A stretch of 64,000 nucleotides of DNA. Source: Cryptomeria japonica. Its lineage: Eukaryota; Streptophyta; Pinopsida; Cupressales; Cupressaceae. Below, piece by piece: positions 32,990 through 45,004 of the stretch (within the stretch, counting starts at the first letter, position 1; every line of letters starts with the position of its first letter). A program made the position numbers and the translations under genes. Location of the stretch: positions 189,377,391 through 189,441,390 of the forward strand of contig NC_081406.1 of the NCBI RefSeq assembly GCF_030272615.1. Direction: 5' to 3'. The notes under the pieces were generated by a model. It made no database searches. It was not told where the DNA came from and saw only the letters and a program-made list of their open reading frames with translations.

Positions 32990-34436
32990 TGATGAATAAT
33001 GATGAACAATAGATACCCCAACTGATACTGAGAGGGGGGGGAGGGGGGGTGAATCAGTACAGGTAAAAACTCTCTTAACAACTTATCTAGCGAAAGCAAA
33101 ACCAACTGGTTATCACCATTACTGAACTTAACCATGGTGATATCAGTTAAACACAGTAAGACACCAGACACCATAAACTGATAGGTCTGAATACTTCAAA
33201 TACGATCAATTATGCAACATCAACTTCACCCATAAACATATGCATGTGGTATACTAAAAATACCATAACCTATTAACCTTGCATGCATAATCTTTCATCC
33301 AAATACTTCATAAACATCACATGAAAAATGCATAACACATAACACACATATTTTTCACGTGGAAACCCAAATGGGAAAAACCACGGTGGGGATGAATACC
33401 CACAAGCTTGTTTTGAACTCTTTTGAAGCTCGCCCTATTAGGAGCCTAGTCCGGTTAAAGACTTTATGAAAAGGTTATGCTAGGAACTGATCCTATTAGA
33501 GATCACCCAGTTAAGGGATGGCTATATACCCTGTTAAAGGTTGAAACCCTGTTAAAGGTTACCTTGCTAGAGGATTGAAAAAACTCAATGATCTTGAGTC
33601 ACCTGGTTATAGGTTTTATAATAAGCCTGTTAAAGCTACCCAGTAAAGGGATTTTCCATCTATTGAAATGATTAGAAGACAACAAGAAAAACTATGATCT
33701 GATAACAACACTACATGCCAAGGCAGATCCTTTTCATATCCTCTACTCTGCAATCACACTCTGCAGTTTCCCTCTTACTGGTCTGGCAAGTATCAAGTAT
33801 CTCTTCAATCGGATACATACACACAACATTTGCCAACAAGTTTTCAATAACAAACATCATCGACCTTATAGACAATAGATAGGTCGGTAACATAAACCCT
33901 AAACCCTAAGCATCTTAGGTTTACAACACAGGCAGTCCAATCCTGACCGTCCAAACATATTGCATAGAGTATTAAAATTTCAAACAGATCACAAGACAAT
34001 TTGCATCGTTCATTCATCACCGCACATGGGAATCAATAACCCATCACACTCTCTTCTCATACCACTAAGATGAGTGATCATTCCCGAGGTAGACTTCAAA
34101 TGTGGTCGATCTTCTTATGCCTCAATCCTTCATGCACACAAAGATGACATGGCACCTCGATCACATTTCTTAGCTAACTCATCACAAAGTATCATTGGTT
34201 CATCGCACAAGTTGGATCACCAAACCACTAACCATAGGGCTGAGACTACCAATCGGTAATCACACTTAGTGAAACCCCGACACTGGTTCACTGAATCTCC
34301 TCATGCCTCTTCATACCGGTTCACCAACTTCTTCCAATCTGCACATCGGTTCACTTACACTTATTTGACATCAATGACAACATACATTATCATCATATCA
34401 ACATGTCGGTTCATCATATGCCAATGATATCCAACA
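32990..34436 (-). repeat. E10 3' LTR
   Basis: 1447 bp, from TGATGAATAATG to ATATCCAACA. It contains the G-run motif (33029-33055), the perfect CGTGG...CCACG stem-loop (33358-33385) and several CGGTT words. It aligns end to end with 38873-40310. Confidence 0.9.
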
Positions 34437-34720
34437 ATCTCCCCCTTTGGCATTGATGGCAATACTCAGTGTAGAATTGCAACTGAAAACCTCATAGACC
34501 AGTGTACCTGCATTATCAGATATCTTCTCCTCCATACATCAAATATCTTCTCCCCATACATCTATCATATATCTTCTCTCCCTTTGACAACAATGCCAAA
34601 GTGGAGGCATAAGCTTCCAAAATCCACTATGCTCCCCCCCCTAAGGAGTAGCTTCCATAAACACATCAATCCTGAAAGATTTGATGCTATAGTACTTGAC
34701 TCATGTAGAGCACACAACCT
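34437..34720 (-). other. E10 polypurine tract and 3' untranslated region
   Basis: Read on the minus strand, GCCAAAGGGGGAGAT (34437-34451) directly precedes the 3' LTR and is the polypurine primer. The remaining part up to the polyprotein stop at 34721 is noncoding and carries a second purine-rich block (TTGGCATTGTTGTCAAAGGG context near 34580). Confidence 0.7.
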
Positions 34721-35155
34721 TTAATTGATTTCATGAAGGGGCAGAACCCCTAATCCACCTCTCAAATAGGTAAATGTAGTCTTCGATAAGGGCTTAGTGA
34801 ATATATCTGCTAGTTGCTCCTTACTAGAAACATGTTGTAATACAACCTCCTTATTCTGAACTTTCTCTCTCAAGAAATGATATTTAAGCTCAATGTGCTT
34901 AGTTCTAGCATGCAATACCAGATTCTTGGAAATGTTTATTGCACTTGTGTTATCACAAAATATGTTCATCGGTTCAGATATAGGTACCTTGAAACCTTCC
35001 AATACATGCTTCATCCAAATTTCTTGACTGCAGTTCATAAATGCTGTCACATATTCTGCTTCAGCTGTAGATTGAGAAGTACAACTCCGCTTCTTGCTTG
35101 TCCACGATACTAATCTTTCACTGAGAAAGAACACTCCACCGGTTGTGCTCTTCTA
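34721..35155 (-). pseudogene. E10 RNase H
   Basis: The minus frame 35134-34721 carries the copia RNase H: VSWTSKKRSCTSQSTAEAEY, then IFCDNTSAINISKNLVLHAR, TKHIELKYHFLREKVQ and LADIFTKPLSKTTFTYLRGG. It ends at the polyprotein stop (LPLHEIN). The Asp of CDNTSAI and the Glu of TAEAEY are kept. The TAG at 35153-35155 separates it from the RT. Confidence 0.85.
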
Positions 35156-35977
35156 GTTGTCCACATTACCTGCCCAATCGACATCCGTATATACCTTGAG
35201 ATTATAGTCATCATTATATGGATACCACAATCCATAATCAACTATTCCTTTGAAATATCTAAGAATCCTCTTCACAGCTACCAAGTGGGATTCTTTCAGA
35301 CATTTATGAAAATGAGCTACTATGCCCACTGCATGAGCAATATCTGGTTTGTTGTGCACCACATAGTGCAGTTTACCAATCATTGACCGATACTCTTTTT
35401 CACTCACCAGTGTTGAATCATCTTCCTTGGTCAGTTTACAGCCAGTCACCATCGGTGTACCAACCGATTTGTTTTCCTCCATGCCAAAAGTCTTCAATAC
35501 CTCTTTGACATACTTAGACTGGGTAATAAAGATACCCTCTTTCATTTGTTGAATCTGTAAACCAATGAAGAAAATTATCTCTCCTATTAAAGACATCTCA
35601 AATTCTTTCTTCATTTCATCTGCAAACGCATGACTCATTTTATCATCTCCTCCAAAGATTATGTCATCCACAAACACTTCACAAATCAAAATCTGATCAC
35701 CTTCTGATTTCAAGTAGATGTTGCTATCTTCACTTGTTCTCTGAAATCCAATCTTCACAAGATGAGAGTGTAGTCTTTCATACCATGCCCTAGGTGCCTG
35801 TTTCAGTCCATATAGGGCTTTGTGTAATCTACACACTATGTCACTATCTTTTGATAAGGCAAACCCTTCTGGTTGCTCTATATACACTTCTTCTTCTAGG
35901 ATTCCTTTCAGAAAAGCAGAATTCACATCCATCTGATAGACCTTAAATCCCTTAAATGCTGCAAATGCAAGTAGCAT
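35153..35977 (-). pseudogene. E10 reverse transcriptase
   Basis: A 274-codon frame covering most of the copia RT: YQMDVNSAFLKGILEEEVYI, EQPEGFALSKD, LYGLKQAPRAWYERLHSHLV, and the catalytic VFVDDIIFGG (F-V-D-D). AGNVDN lies near the end. It starts at an internal Met because a TGA at 35978-35980 (probably a changed CGA, Arg) cuts the polyprotein. The residues needed for polymerisation look intact in this piece. Confidence 0.9.
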
Positions 35978-36037
35978 TCAAACACCTCCTAGTCTAGACA
36001 CAGGAGCAAAGGTTTCTCCATAATCTTCTCCCTCCTC

Positions 36038-36937
36038 CTAAGTGTATCCCTTACATACAAGCCTAGACTTGTTTCTGACAATTGTGCCTTCTTCATTCAA
36101 CTTGTTCGTGAAGACCCATTTGGCACCTATGACATTTTTATGTTCGGGTCTGGGCACCAAAGACCATGTTGCATTCTTTTCTATCTGACCTAGCTCCTCT
36201 TCCATTGCTTTAATCCATTCTTCATCTGTAAGAGCTTCTCTGGAAGTCTTGGGTTCAAATTCAGAAATCATGCAGGAGCACTCCTTCACTTTTCTTCTTG
36301 TGAGTATCCCTGCATCTTTATCTCCTATGATTTGCTTTGGATCATGGTGTAGCTTCACATATATGGGAATGACTCTAGCCTGATCTGCTAGCTTTTCTTC
36401 TTCTTCTTCTTCACTAACCTCTTCTTCTTTTCTTACTGTGGCTTCTACCGGTACGGGAACACTAAAATCTTTACAAGTTTCTTTCTTAACCGGTTCCCAG
36501 AAGGCTATACCCGGTTCATCTTCTACTTCTTCACTGCATGTTACCTCAAGTTCCTCAGGGGATTCATCAACCCTGACATTGATACTTTCAACAATTTTTT
36601 GAGTTCTATTGTTGTAACACTTGAGAGCTTTTCTCTTAGTGGAATATCCCAAAAATATTCCTTCATCACATTTTGCATCAAATTTGCTCAAATTCTCACC
36701 TCTCTTGATATAGCACTTACTACCAAACACTTTAAAGTAACTCACAGTGGGAGTTTTCTCGGTCCAATACTCATAAAGGGTTTTATCTTTACCTTTCTTG
36801 ATGAGTGCCCGGTTCATAGTATAGACTGCAGTGCTCATCGCTTCCCTCCAAAAAGCGTGAGCAACCTTTCCTTGGATCAGCATTTCTCTAGCCGCTTCAA
36901 CTATAGTCCTATTAATTCTTTCTACTATTCCATTCTA
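36038..36937 (-). pseudogene. E10 integrase C-terminal part and linker to RT
   Basis: The frame 36883-36038 reads AFWREAMSTAVYTMNRALIK, then YFKVFGSKCYIKRGENLSKF and FLGYSTKRKALKCYN, the copia integrase C terminus. An acidic linker (VSEEEEEEKLA) and the RT start (NVIGAKWVFTNKLNEEGTIV) follow. TAG stops at 36038-36040 (expected YTQEEG) and 36935-36937 (expected PQQNGIVE) bound it. The Glu of the D,D,E triad lies in NGIVER, just after the second stop. Confidence 0.88.
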
Positions 36938-37892
36938 TTGAGGTTTCCTTGGGGCAGACAATTGTCTCTTGATACCGTTATCTTCACAGTACATATTGAA
37001 TTCATCAAAAGTTAATTCTCCTCCCTGATCAGTTCTCAGGCACTTTATCTTTTTACCACTTTCTTTCTCTACTAATGCTTTGAAAGCTTTGAACTTTCCA
37101 AATGCTTCAGACTTGTCTTTCAAGAATGTGACCCACATCATTCTTGAGTACTAATCAGTAAGAATCATAAAATACCTCTCCCTGAATACTTCTAGTTTTC
37201 ATAGGACCACACAAATCAACATGCACAAGATCAAGTAAATTTTTTGCTGAGAAAGACTTACCTTTAAAAGTTGAGGAAGACATCTTCCCAAGTTGACATT
37301 CTCTGCAAAAATAATTCTCAGGTTTGTTCAGCAAAGGTAATCCTCTTACTGCCTTGATCTTTCTGGCTTTAACAATATTGTCAAAGTTCATATGACAGAG
37401 TCTCTTATGCCATATCCAACTATCATCAAAATTAGCCATTAGACACCGACTTATCTTGGCATTCAACTGAAATAGGTTACCTTTGGTTTGCTTACCAGTT
37501 GCAATAACTTCACCACTCTTCCCAATTATACTACAAATTCCACCTTTGAATTCCAGAACTAATCCTTTGTCATTCAGCTGAGCAATACTCAACAGGTTAT
37601 GCTTTAGACCTTCTACCCAATAGACATCATTTGCACTGCTCTTTCCATTCAGTGAGATGGATCCTTTACCTTTTACCAAGCATGGTGCATAGTTGCCAAA
37701 TCTGATAACACCTCCATCATATTCCTCCAGAGATAGAAACTTTCTTCGGTCGCCAATCATATGGTGAGAAAAACCACTATCAACTATCCACTCATTGGAG
37801 TTTTCAATGCGAGAGACAAGAGCTTTCTTGTTGGACACTTCTTCCTTTACTGCTACAAACACTATGTCTTCATCAGTGACACCTTCATCCAC
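36938..37892 (-). pseudogene. E10 protease, GAG-pre-integrase and integrase core
   Basis: The frame 37892-37155 begins upstream of the protease motif WIVDSGFSHHM (D-S-G intact). It passes the GAG-pre-integrase zinc motif (WHKRLCHMNF ... CRECQLGK: H, H, C, C all present) and reaches LVHVDLCGPMKTRS with the first catalytic Asp. A frameshift and a TAG near 37150-37170 then move the core to 37141-36938, which has MWVTFLKDKSEAF and CLRTDQGGELTFDEF with the second Asp. Confidence 0.88.
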
Positions 37893-38801
37893 AACAACTA
37901 GGCAATTTCTTCTGTTTCCTCCTTTATACTTTCTGAACCTCTCCGGTTTATCCTTATTGTCATTGTTAGGGCAATTTACAGCTATATGTCATATCTTATT
38001 GTAGGAAAAACATTTTAAAGGAAGTTTACCTCTATATTTTCCAGTTCCCTTCAGAAGTCTTTTAGCAAGAAGAGCTTCGAACTCCATCAGAATCTCTTCA
38101 TCATCCATATCTCTGCATTGTCTAGATTCATAACTAGTACTAGTTTCTTTTCCTTTTCTGGATGGTACAGTAGATGCTTTAAAGGCTGTCTCAGTCTTTT
38201 GAACACTACCATCATAGCTATTCAACTCACATGTAGTTAATTTTGCAATAATAGAATCTAAGAATACCTTGGTCTTATCAATCGATCTCAGTTCCTGGAT
38301 ACCAACAACTCTGATTGCATAGATTGGTAATAATGATCTAAGGACTTTACTAACAACAGTGGTATCATCAATAGTTCCACCAGTGCTTTTGATATCACCA
38401 ACCACAGTCTTAATCCTAATGCCATACTGTTGAATGGTTTCACCTTCAACCATCCTCATATCCTCAAATTTACCTCTAAGGCTTTCTTCCTTAGCTTGCT
38501 TTACATGGTCATCGCCACCATAGATGTTTTCCAGTGTATCGCATACATCGTTAGGTGTGTCCTTGTCTTGAACATCAATAAACTCAATGTCTGACAATAT
38601 GCTGATAAGGGCTTCCATGACTTGCCCATTTTCCTTGATTTCTCTCTTTTGATCATTAGTCAAAGTGTCAGTGGGAGTCACAAATGCATTCTCAACATAG
38701 CTCCAGTGTTGAGCACCCATACTCTTGATGCAAATCTTCATTTTGTCCTTCCATATCTTAAAGTTATCTTTATTGAACTTAGGACCTTCCCTCTTCATCA
38801 T
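37893..38801 (-). pseudogene. E10 gag with CCHC knuckle
   Basis: ATG at 38801. The 270-codon frame holds the copia gag (UBN2-like) core: FKIWKDKMKICIKSMGAQHW, VMEALISILSDIEFIDVQDK and LRGKFEDMRMVEGETIQQYG. The knuckle CFSYNKI-stop-HIAVNCPN is hit twice: Y replaces the second Cys, and a TGA (37989-37991) sits where Gly is found in E4. The frame continues after the stop into the protease. E4 has the same gag in a worse state. Confidence 0.88.
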
Positions 38802-38858
38802 TACAGTAGGATCTTTTACCTCAAGCAGTTAAGCTTATGTTATTGAGGACTTGGAGGC

Positions 38859-38871
38859 GCTCTGATACCAA
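38859..38871 (-). other. E10 primer-binding site (initiator Met tRNA)
   Basis: Read on the minus strand, TTGGTATCAGAGC follows the 5' LTR after a one-base spacer. Confidence 0.88.
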
Positions 38872-38872
38872 T

Positions 38873-40310
38873 TGATGAATAATGATGAACATCAGATACC
38901 CCAACTGCTACTGAGAGGGGGGGTGAATCAGTATAGGTAAAAACTCTCTTAACAACTTATCTAGCTAAAGCAAAACCAACTAGTTATCACCATTATTGAA
39001 CTTCACCATGGCGATATCAGTTAAGCACAATAAGACACCAGACACCATAAATTGATAGGTTTGAAAACTTCAAATATGATCAATTATGCAACATCAACTT
39101 CACCCATAAACATATGCATGTGGTATACTAAAAATACCATAACCTATTAACCCCGCATGCATAAACTTTCAACCAAATACTTCATAAACATCACATGAAA
39201 AATGCATAACACATAACATAGATTTTTCATGTGGAAACCCAAATGGGAAAAACCACAGTGGGGATGAGTACCCACAAGCTTGTTTTGAACTCTTTTGAAG
39301 CTCGCCTTGTTAGGAGCCTAGTCCGGTTAAAGACTTTACAAAAAGGTTCTACTAGGAACCGATCCTGTTAGAGATCACCCAGTTAAGGGATGGCTATATA
39401 CCCTGTTAAAGGTTGAAACCCTGTTAAAGGTTACCTCGCTAGAGGATTTAAAGAACTCAATGATCTTGAGTCACCTGGTTACAGGTTTTATAATAAGCCC
39501 GTTAAAGCTACCCAGTAAAGGAATTTTCCATCTATTGAAATGATTAGAAGACAAATAGGAAAAACTACGAATTGATAACAACACTACATGCCAAGGTAGA
39601 TCATTTTTCATATCCTCTACTCTGCAATCACACTCTGTAGTTTCCCTCTTACTGGTCTAACAAGTATCAAGTATCTCTTAACTCAGATACATACACACAA
39701 CATTTTCCAACAACTTTTCAATAACAAACATCATCAACCTTATAGACAATAGATAGGTCGGTAACATAAATCCTAAACCCTAAGCATCTTAGGTTTACAA
39801 CATAGGCAGTCCAATCCTGACCGTCCAAACATATTGCATAGAGCATTACAATTTCAAACAAATCACAAGACAATTTGCATCGTTCATTCATCACTACACA
39901 TGGGAATTAGTAACCCATCACACTCTCTTCTCATACCACTAAGATGAGTGATCATTCCCGAGGTAGACTTCAAACATGGTCGATCTTCTTATGCCTCAAT
40001 CCTTCACGTGCACAAAGATGACATGGCACCTCGATCACATTTCTTAGCTAACTCATCATAGAGTATCATTGGTTCATTGCACAAGCTGGATCACCAAACC
40101 GCTAACCATAGGGCTGAGACTACCAATTGGTAATCACACTTAGTGAAGCCCTGACACCGATTCACTGAATCTCCTCATGCCTCTTCATACCGGTTCACCA
40201 ACTTCTTCCAATCTGCACATCGGTTCACTTACACTTATTTGACATCAATGACAACATACATTATCATCATATCAACATGTCGGTTCATCATATGCCAATG
40301 ATATCCAACA
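38873..40310 (-). repeat. E10 5' LTR
   Basis: 1438 bp, the partner of 32990-34436. The stem-loop (39229-39257) here has two changed bases in the arms. The G-run is shorter than in the 3' copy. Confidence 0.9.
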
Positions 40311-41838
40311 AAGGTAACCATCTTAAATTCGACCCAAACCTCAAATCTGGATGGGTGGCCGTACATTTTTTCAAAAAGGCATAAATGGCGAATGAACAAG
40401 TTTTAGGAGCCATGACATAATGCTCACAATGTTAAACCTCGATTCAACCCTAGATATGTCACAAGATGGTAGGGAGGAGAAAATTATCACTTCCATCAGC
40501 CCATACGTCAGGTGCTTGTACTAAGGAATAAACAATTTACTAATAATCACAGGGCAACATCAGAATTGAAGGTCCACCAAAATTCAGACAAAATGGATAG
40601 CAAGAGGAATGGTGACGAACAGAGCTCGGTGGAATGTCAGGCTAGAAGAAACCGTAATGCTACGACTTTTGTCATTAACAAGAAACATAAGGAGGACCAA
40701 ATCAACAGATGCCAAAGGTTTGGACTTTTTGCAAAATGGTTAGGGCACAATCAAGTAATATCTTATATTGTATCCTGGTTTAAAGATAGTTATTTAGGAC
40801 AGGTAAGTATCTCACTTCTTCCTAATAGCATCCTATTTATTTGTTGCAATGATGAACATTTGAAAAAAGAATTATTGTGTTGACATGCGGTTACTTTTAA
40901 AGGGTACATATAACTTTGAATTTTTAGATTGGCAATTGAATCTCAATCCTTATTCTTTCAAACAAAAAGGAAACCCTAGATGGATTAATATTCCCTATTT
41001 TCCAGTAGAGCTCCTAAACTTTGAAATCATTTCAGAAATTGACAATGTTATGGGTGATTTTATTGGTGTAGAGGAAAACTTTCTACATTCGAGCAATGTT
41101 AAGATGTTAATAGATATGGATCCTAGCTTAATAAAACCAGAGCCATTAGAAATAATCATAGCTCTACAAGCCTACAACATTGAAGCCAAATTTTTGGAGG
41201 GACATGTGCCTTAGAAGGTATTGACACATATAGGGGAAGAATCAAATCTGACTTCCCTCCATAGGATGATAGGAATCTGAATTTTTCATTCAATCAAAAT
41301 CAAGGGGGTTTCTAATTAGAATATAACAATCTACCTCATAACACCTTGAACGAGGATAATCAATGAGAATATAGCGGTTCCCTTGTTTTTTCTTCCTCTA
41401 AAGTACTCAGAGTTAAGGAGATGGAGGAAGGTGAGGTAATGAGAAATATGGGAATTCAATCCCCTCATGAAAAGGAGGATGAACAGTTCCTAATCGGTTT
41501 CGATAAGGAAACTGACTCTGAGGAAGACGAGAATGAGGAGGTTAGGGAGGAGAAAAAGAATCTTATCAAGATCATTATGCAAATGGATGATCATGAGGCA
41601 CCAGTGAGGTGAGAGGATGCAGAGTTTCCTTCCATGATTGTGGAGGAGACTAAGGATTGGTTGGGGCTGGAATAGGATTGCCTCAATATAGGATCCCCAA
41701 AGTGTAAGAAAGCGGGCAAGGGCAGAGGTAGGAAGTCCTTAAAGGAGCTGAGAGCTCAAGATGGGGATGTAGTAAATAAAACAAAGATCACTGATATGAT
41801 AAATGATGGGAAGGGGAAGTGCCTTCCCATGGAGAAAT
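40311..41838 (+). pseudogene. E9 LINE ORF1, decayed
   Basis: The N-terminal part lies before E10 (from the ATG near 32808, with PQWVFQNGKWVDK across 32945-32989). After E10 the frame resumes. The frame 40512-40883 has RFGLFAKWLGHNQVISYIVS and LPNSILFICCND. The frame 40885-41214 has PRWINIPYFPVELLNFEIIS, the DUF4283-like section in which a Trp-rich strand precedes the alpha helix. An acidic, Glu-rich tail lies at 41421-41612. No CCHC knuckle is evident. ORF1 proteins bind LINE RNA; this copy has several stops. Confidence 0.6.
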
Positions 41839-42629
41839 GAAGATCTCATCATGGAATGTCAGGGGTCTGAATGCCCCTGACAAGCAAGATTGCTTAAATG
41901 CAATCTTGTAAGTATGGAGTCTAGAATTATTATGCTACAAGAAACTAAATTGAAGGAAGATGACTGGGAAAGTCTTAAAAAGAGATTGGGTGTTTGGAAG
42001 CTACGTTGCTCCTGTATATGTCCTGGGAGCTATTGGGGGCTTATCAATTTTATGGGATCCTAGGAAGGTTAGGTATGAGGAAATATTAAAAAAGGATAGA
42101 TGACAAGTGGGGTGAGTCAAGGGGCCACATAGCTCAATTAGTTTCATTCTGATTAATATCTATGGCCCGATAAACACTACAGGTAAAAGAGAAACTTGGA
42201 AGGAAATTGAGGAATTGTATGAGGAGGATTCTATTTTCCTTGGAGGAGACTTCAACTTAGTTAGGGCTGCCTCAGAAAAGAGGGGAGGGGTTTAGATAGA
42301 GTCTGTAGCTCAAAGAGAGTTCAATTCATGGATATTTAACTGCATATTGATCAAGGTTAACATAATGAATGGAAACTACACTTGGAGTAATATGAGGATG
42401 GGAAGTAACAATATAGTAGAGAGATTGGATAGATTCCTCTATAAAGGAGATTTGACAAGTTTTAAGTTTACTTTTAACTCAACTATAATATATACAACTA
42501 GATCAGACTACTATCTCATTACATTACATATTCAAGAAGAGGAGAAACCTAAATGATGTCCATTCAAGTTTGAAAGAATGTGGTTACAGGATCCCAATTT
42601 TCTAGGTCTTTTAGAAGAGTGGTGGAAGA
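41839..42629 (+). pseudogene. E9 LINE ORF2, AP-type endonuclease domain
   Basis: The ATG at 41839 starts with MKISSWNVRGLNAPDKQD, the endonuclease N terminus. IIMLQETKLKEDDW has the catalytic Glu, IFLGGDFNLVRAASEKRGG has the D-x-N pair, and VERLDRFLY and TTRSDYYLITL follow. In the last motif the usual S-D-H reads S-D-Y, so the catalytic His is lost (CAC to TAC). A TAG in GGV-stop-IESVAQREF and several frameshifts are present. The domain nicks target DNA for target-primed reverse transcription. Confidence 0.78.
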
Positions 42630-43620
42630 GGGTGAACTCACAATACTGGTTCCCACTTTTTGACCAACTTTGACACTTAGATGAACATTTTGCAAAAAAC
42701 CTTCACTTTCCGACACCTATAACTTTTAAATCGTTAAGAATTTGAAGATGATGTAAATTAGTGATTTGTAACATCCTTTTTGTAGATTCTAAATATTTTT
42801 TTTCAATATTTTTTGAATAAAATTTTATTGATTTTTCCATCTCCCTCAAAAGTAGTTTTTAATAGGAAACAACATTTTTTAAGAGTGATGTGCATCCCGA
42901 AACGTATAAATTTTTTTTTATAAATGATAAAAACTTATCTCTTTTATATTTTGGTTTCTAACATCAATACCCAAGGCATGCAATTGGTTTGATAGTGATA
43001 TGTTGAATATTTTTTATTTTATTAAGTTTTGAAGTCCGACTAATTACAATTTAGATATAGGTTTACGTTTGAACACATAATTTGCTCTATATATATCAAA
43101 ATTAAGTTTTTTTTTTTGTTAGAAAGAAGACATCAATACCTAGGGCATAGATATTTTTCAGAATTTTTTTGAATTAGTTTGCTATTTTTCCCAATGCATT
43201 GAACAAAGAAGTTCATGTTCGGTGAAAAACCTACATTCATAAAAAATAAAATAAAAATATATTAATAAACTTAAATATATTAAAAAATTATACTATTTGG
43301 AAAGCTTATAATAAGGACTAAATCCTTAAGAAAACAAAACTTCTAAATGAATTCGTTTGACCCCTCAAAAGCTAATGTAAAATTGGTTTTTTATCAGCAT
43401 TTGATAGATGCAAAGGAGACTCCATTGCAAGTATGATTTAGAAGTAGAGAGGTTCTATCCAAGAAATTTTGATCTAAGAGCCTTTGATCTAACTCTCTTC
43501 AATTAATTACTTCAAATGGGACCTCTTAAAGCTTAAATAATTATATTTTCCAAAAAATGTATGATTTCAGCAAAAATCAGGATGTACCAAAAAGTGGGAA
43601 CCAGCTTTGTGAGTTCACCC
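42630..43620. mobile_element. 991-bp non-coding element with 33-bp terminal inverted repeats (E11)
   Basis: The left end (42630-42662) is GGGTGAACTCACAA, two bases, then CTGGTTCCCACTTTTTG. The right end (43588-43620) is its reverse complement, with only the two central bases different (31 of 33). The interior is AT-rich with no coding frame, as expected of a non-autonomous DNA transposon. It interrupts LINE ORF2 between WWK and the following EEG-type text. I could not find a convincing target duplication, so the superfamily (Mutator-like, hAT-like or foldback) stays open. Confidence 0.75.
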
Positions 43621-44592
43621 AAGAAGGAACATGTTAGTGGGTCCAAAGCTTATTTTTTAATAACAAAGCTAAAAAGATCAAACAAAGGATATTAAATTGG
43701 AATAAAGAACATTTTCAAGAAAAAAATATTATTAGAAGAAGAATTAGGGAAAGTTCAAGAGGTAATTATTAATAGAGGAATGGACAATTTGACATATCTC
43801 AAGGAAAAAGAGTTGAGAAATAAATATGCAGACATCTTGATAGAAGAGGAGATATTTTGGAAGCAAAAATCTAGAGAACAATGGCGAAGTGATGGAGCTA
43901 ATAATACAAAAAAATTCATAATAACACTAAAATAAGAAGGAACATTAACATAATCTATAAAATCAAATTAGGTAATGAGAACTTTATTGAAGACCCATCA
44001 GGTATAAAAGAGCGAATTATGGATTATTTTAGTAATATTCTAAATAATTGGGGGTATTCATATTTAGAAAATCAACTTAGAGTGTTGAGACATATTCCCC
44101 ATTTGGTAATAGAGATGGATAATAAGATGCTTAAAACCAGGTTTACCATAGAAGAAATAAAAAAACAACTTTTCAGCTACATCCAAAAAAGGCTCCAGGT
44201 CCTGATGGATTTCCAACTGGTTTTTTCCAATTATGCTGGCCCTTCATGGGTGAATAAATTTGGGAGGCGATAGAAAGTATGCGGAATTCTGGTAAAATTT
44301 TGAATGAGATTAACAATACCTTTATAGCTTTGATTCCTAAAAAAGAAAATGCATAAGAGTTGGATGAGTTTAGACCAATATCTCTGTGTAATACCCTATA
44401 TAAAATTTTGTCCAAAGCTTTGGCCAACAAAATTAAAATAATCTTGCCTAATATCATTGCCAAGGAACAAACAAGGTTTGTTCTTGGTGATCTATACTGT
44501 ATGGTGTCATGATAGCACAGGAGGTAGTCCACTCATCCCAAAAAAACAAAGTACCTAGTATATTGGTTAAGTTAGATATTAGAAAGGCATAT
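43621..44592 (+). pseudogene. E9 LINE ORF2, N-terminal reverse transcriptase
   Basis: After E11 the frame reads FFNNKAKKIKQRILNWNKEH, then a linker. The RT start follows: PKKAPGPDGFPTGFFQ near 44190, FIALIPKKENA[21 protein letters not shown] near 44320-44400, and VKLDIRKAY at 44564-44590. At that point, in the first catalytic RT motif, the LINE breaks off. Several frameshifts are present. The F/Y-A-D-D palm motif is missing from the window. Confidence 0.75.
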
Positions 44593-45004
44593 TGTGATGT
44601 CCCCTTTTTGTTGACATCAGATATTCAATGGGATTATCCTATTACTGAACCTCATAGGCTAATAAGATTGAATAGAGGGTTCTTTGAGGGATGCAACTTC
44701 TCTAGTGGTTAGAGTTTTGTAGGTTTGGTTTTCGTTCGGCTTCATTTGGACTCTGTATGCATTACTTACTATTTATAGTAAGTCAAAGATGTTAGAGATG
44801 GACCCTTGCTATTTTTAGTAAAGGGGTATGGTCATATGCAACTTCATCATGTCAGCTCCCAGTTCAGACGACGTTTAAAAAGGATGAGTAATAATAGAGA
44901 TATTAATGTTTATTTAATTTAAATAAATATTAATGGTTTTGAGCTTATATTATTGAGTTATAATATACACTTTATATTATAAATTAAGTGAGGGTCAAGG
45001 TATC
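44593..45004. mobile_element. LTR scrap (E12), left part
   Basis: The sequence changes abruptly to TGTGATGTCCCCTTTTTG, an LTR-like 5' end, inside the RT motif of E9. It has no coding frame. The LARD E13 is inserted at 45005. A 40-base remainder after E13 (58996-59035, ending TACA) completes it. No target duplication is seen, because LINE sequence was deleted at the site. Confidence 0.5.

Larger units (their letters stand above)
32990..40310 (-). mobile_element. Copia LTR retrotransposon (E10), nearly complete
   Basis: A 7.3 kb minus-strand element in ORF1 of LINE E9. The LTRs are 32990-34436 (3') and 38873-40310 (5'). The flanks AAGGC (32985-32989) and AAGGT (40311-40315) are a 5-bp target duplication with one change. 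The primer-binding site and polypurine tract are in place. All copia domains are present in order, with about six stops or frameshifts. It is the best-preserved element in the window, and its LTR pair shows by-eye differences of several percent in the part I aligned. Confidence 0.9.
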
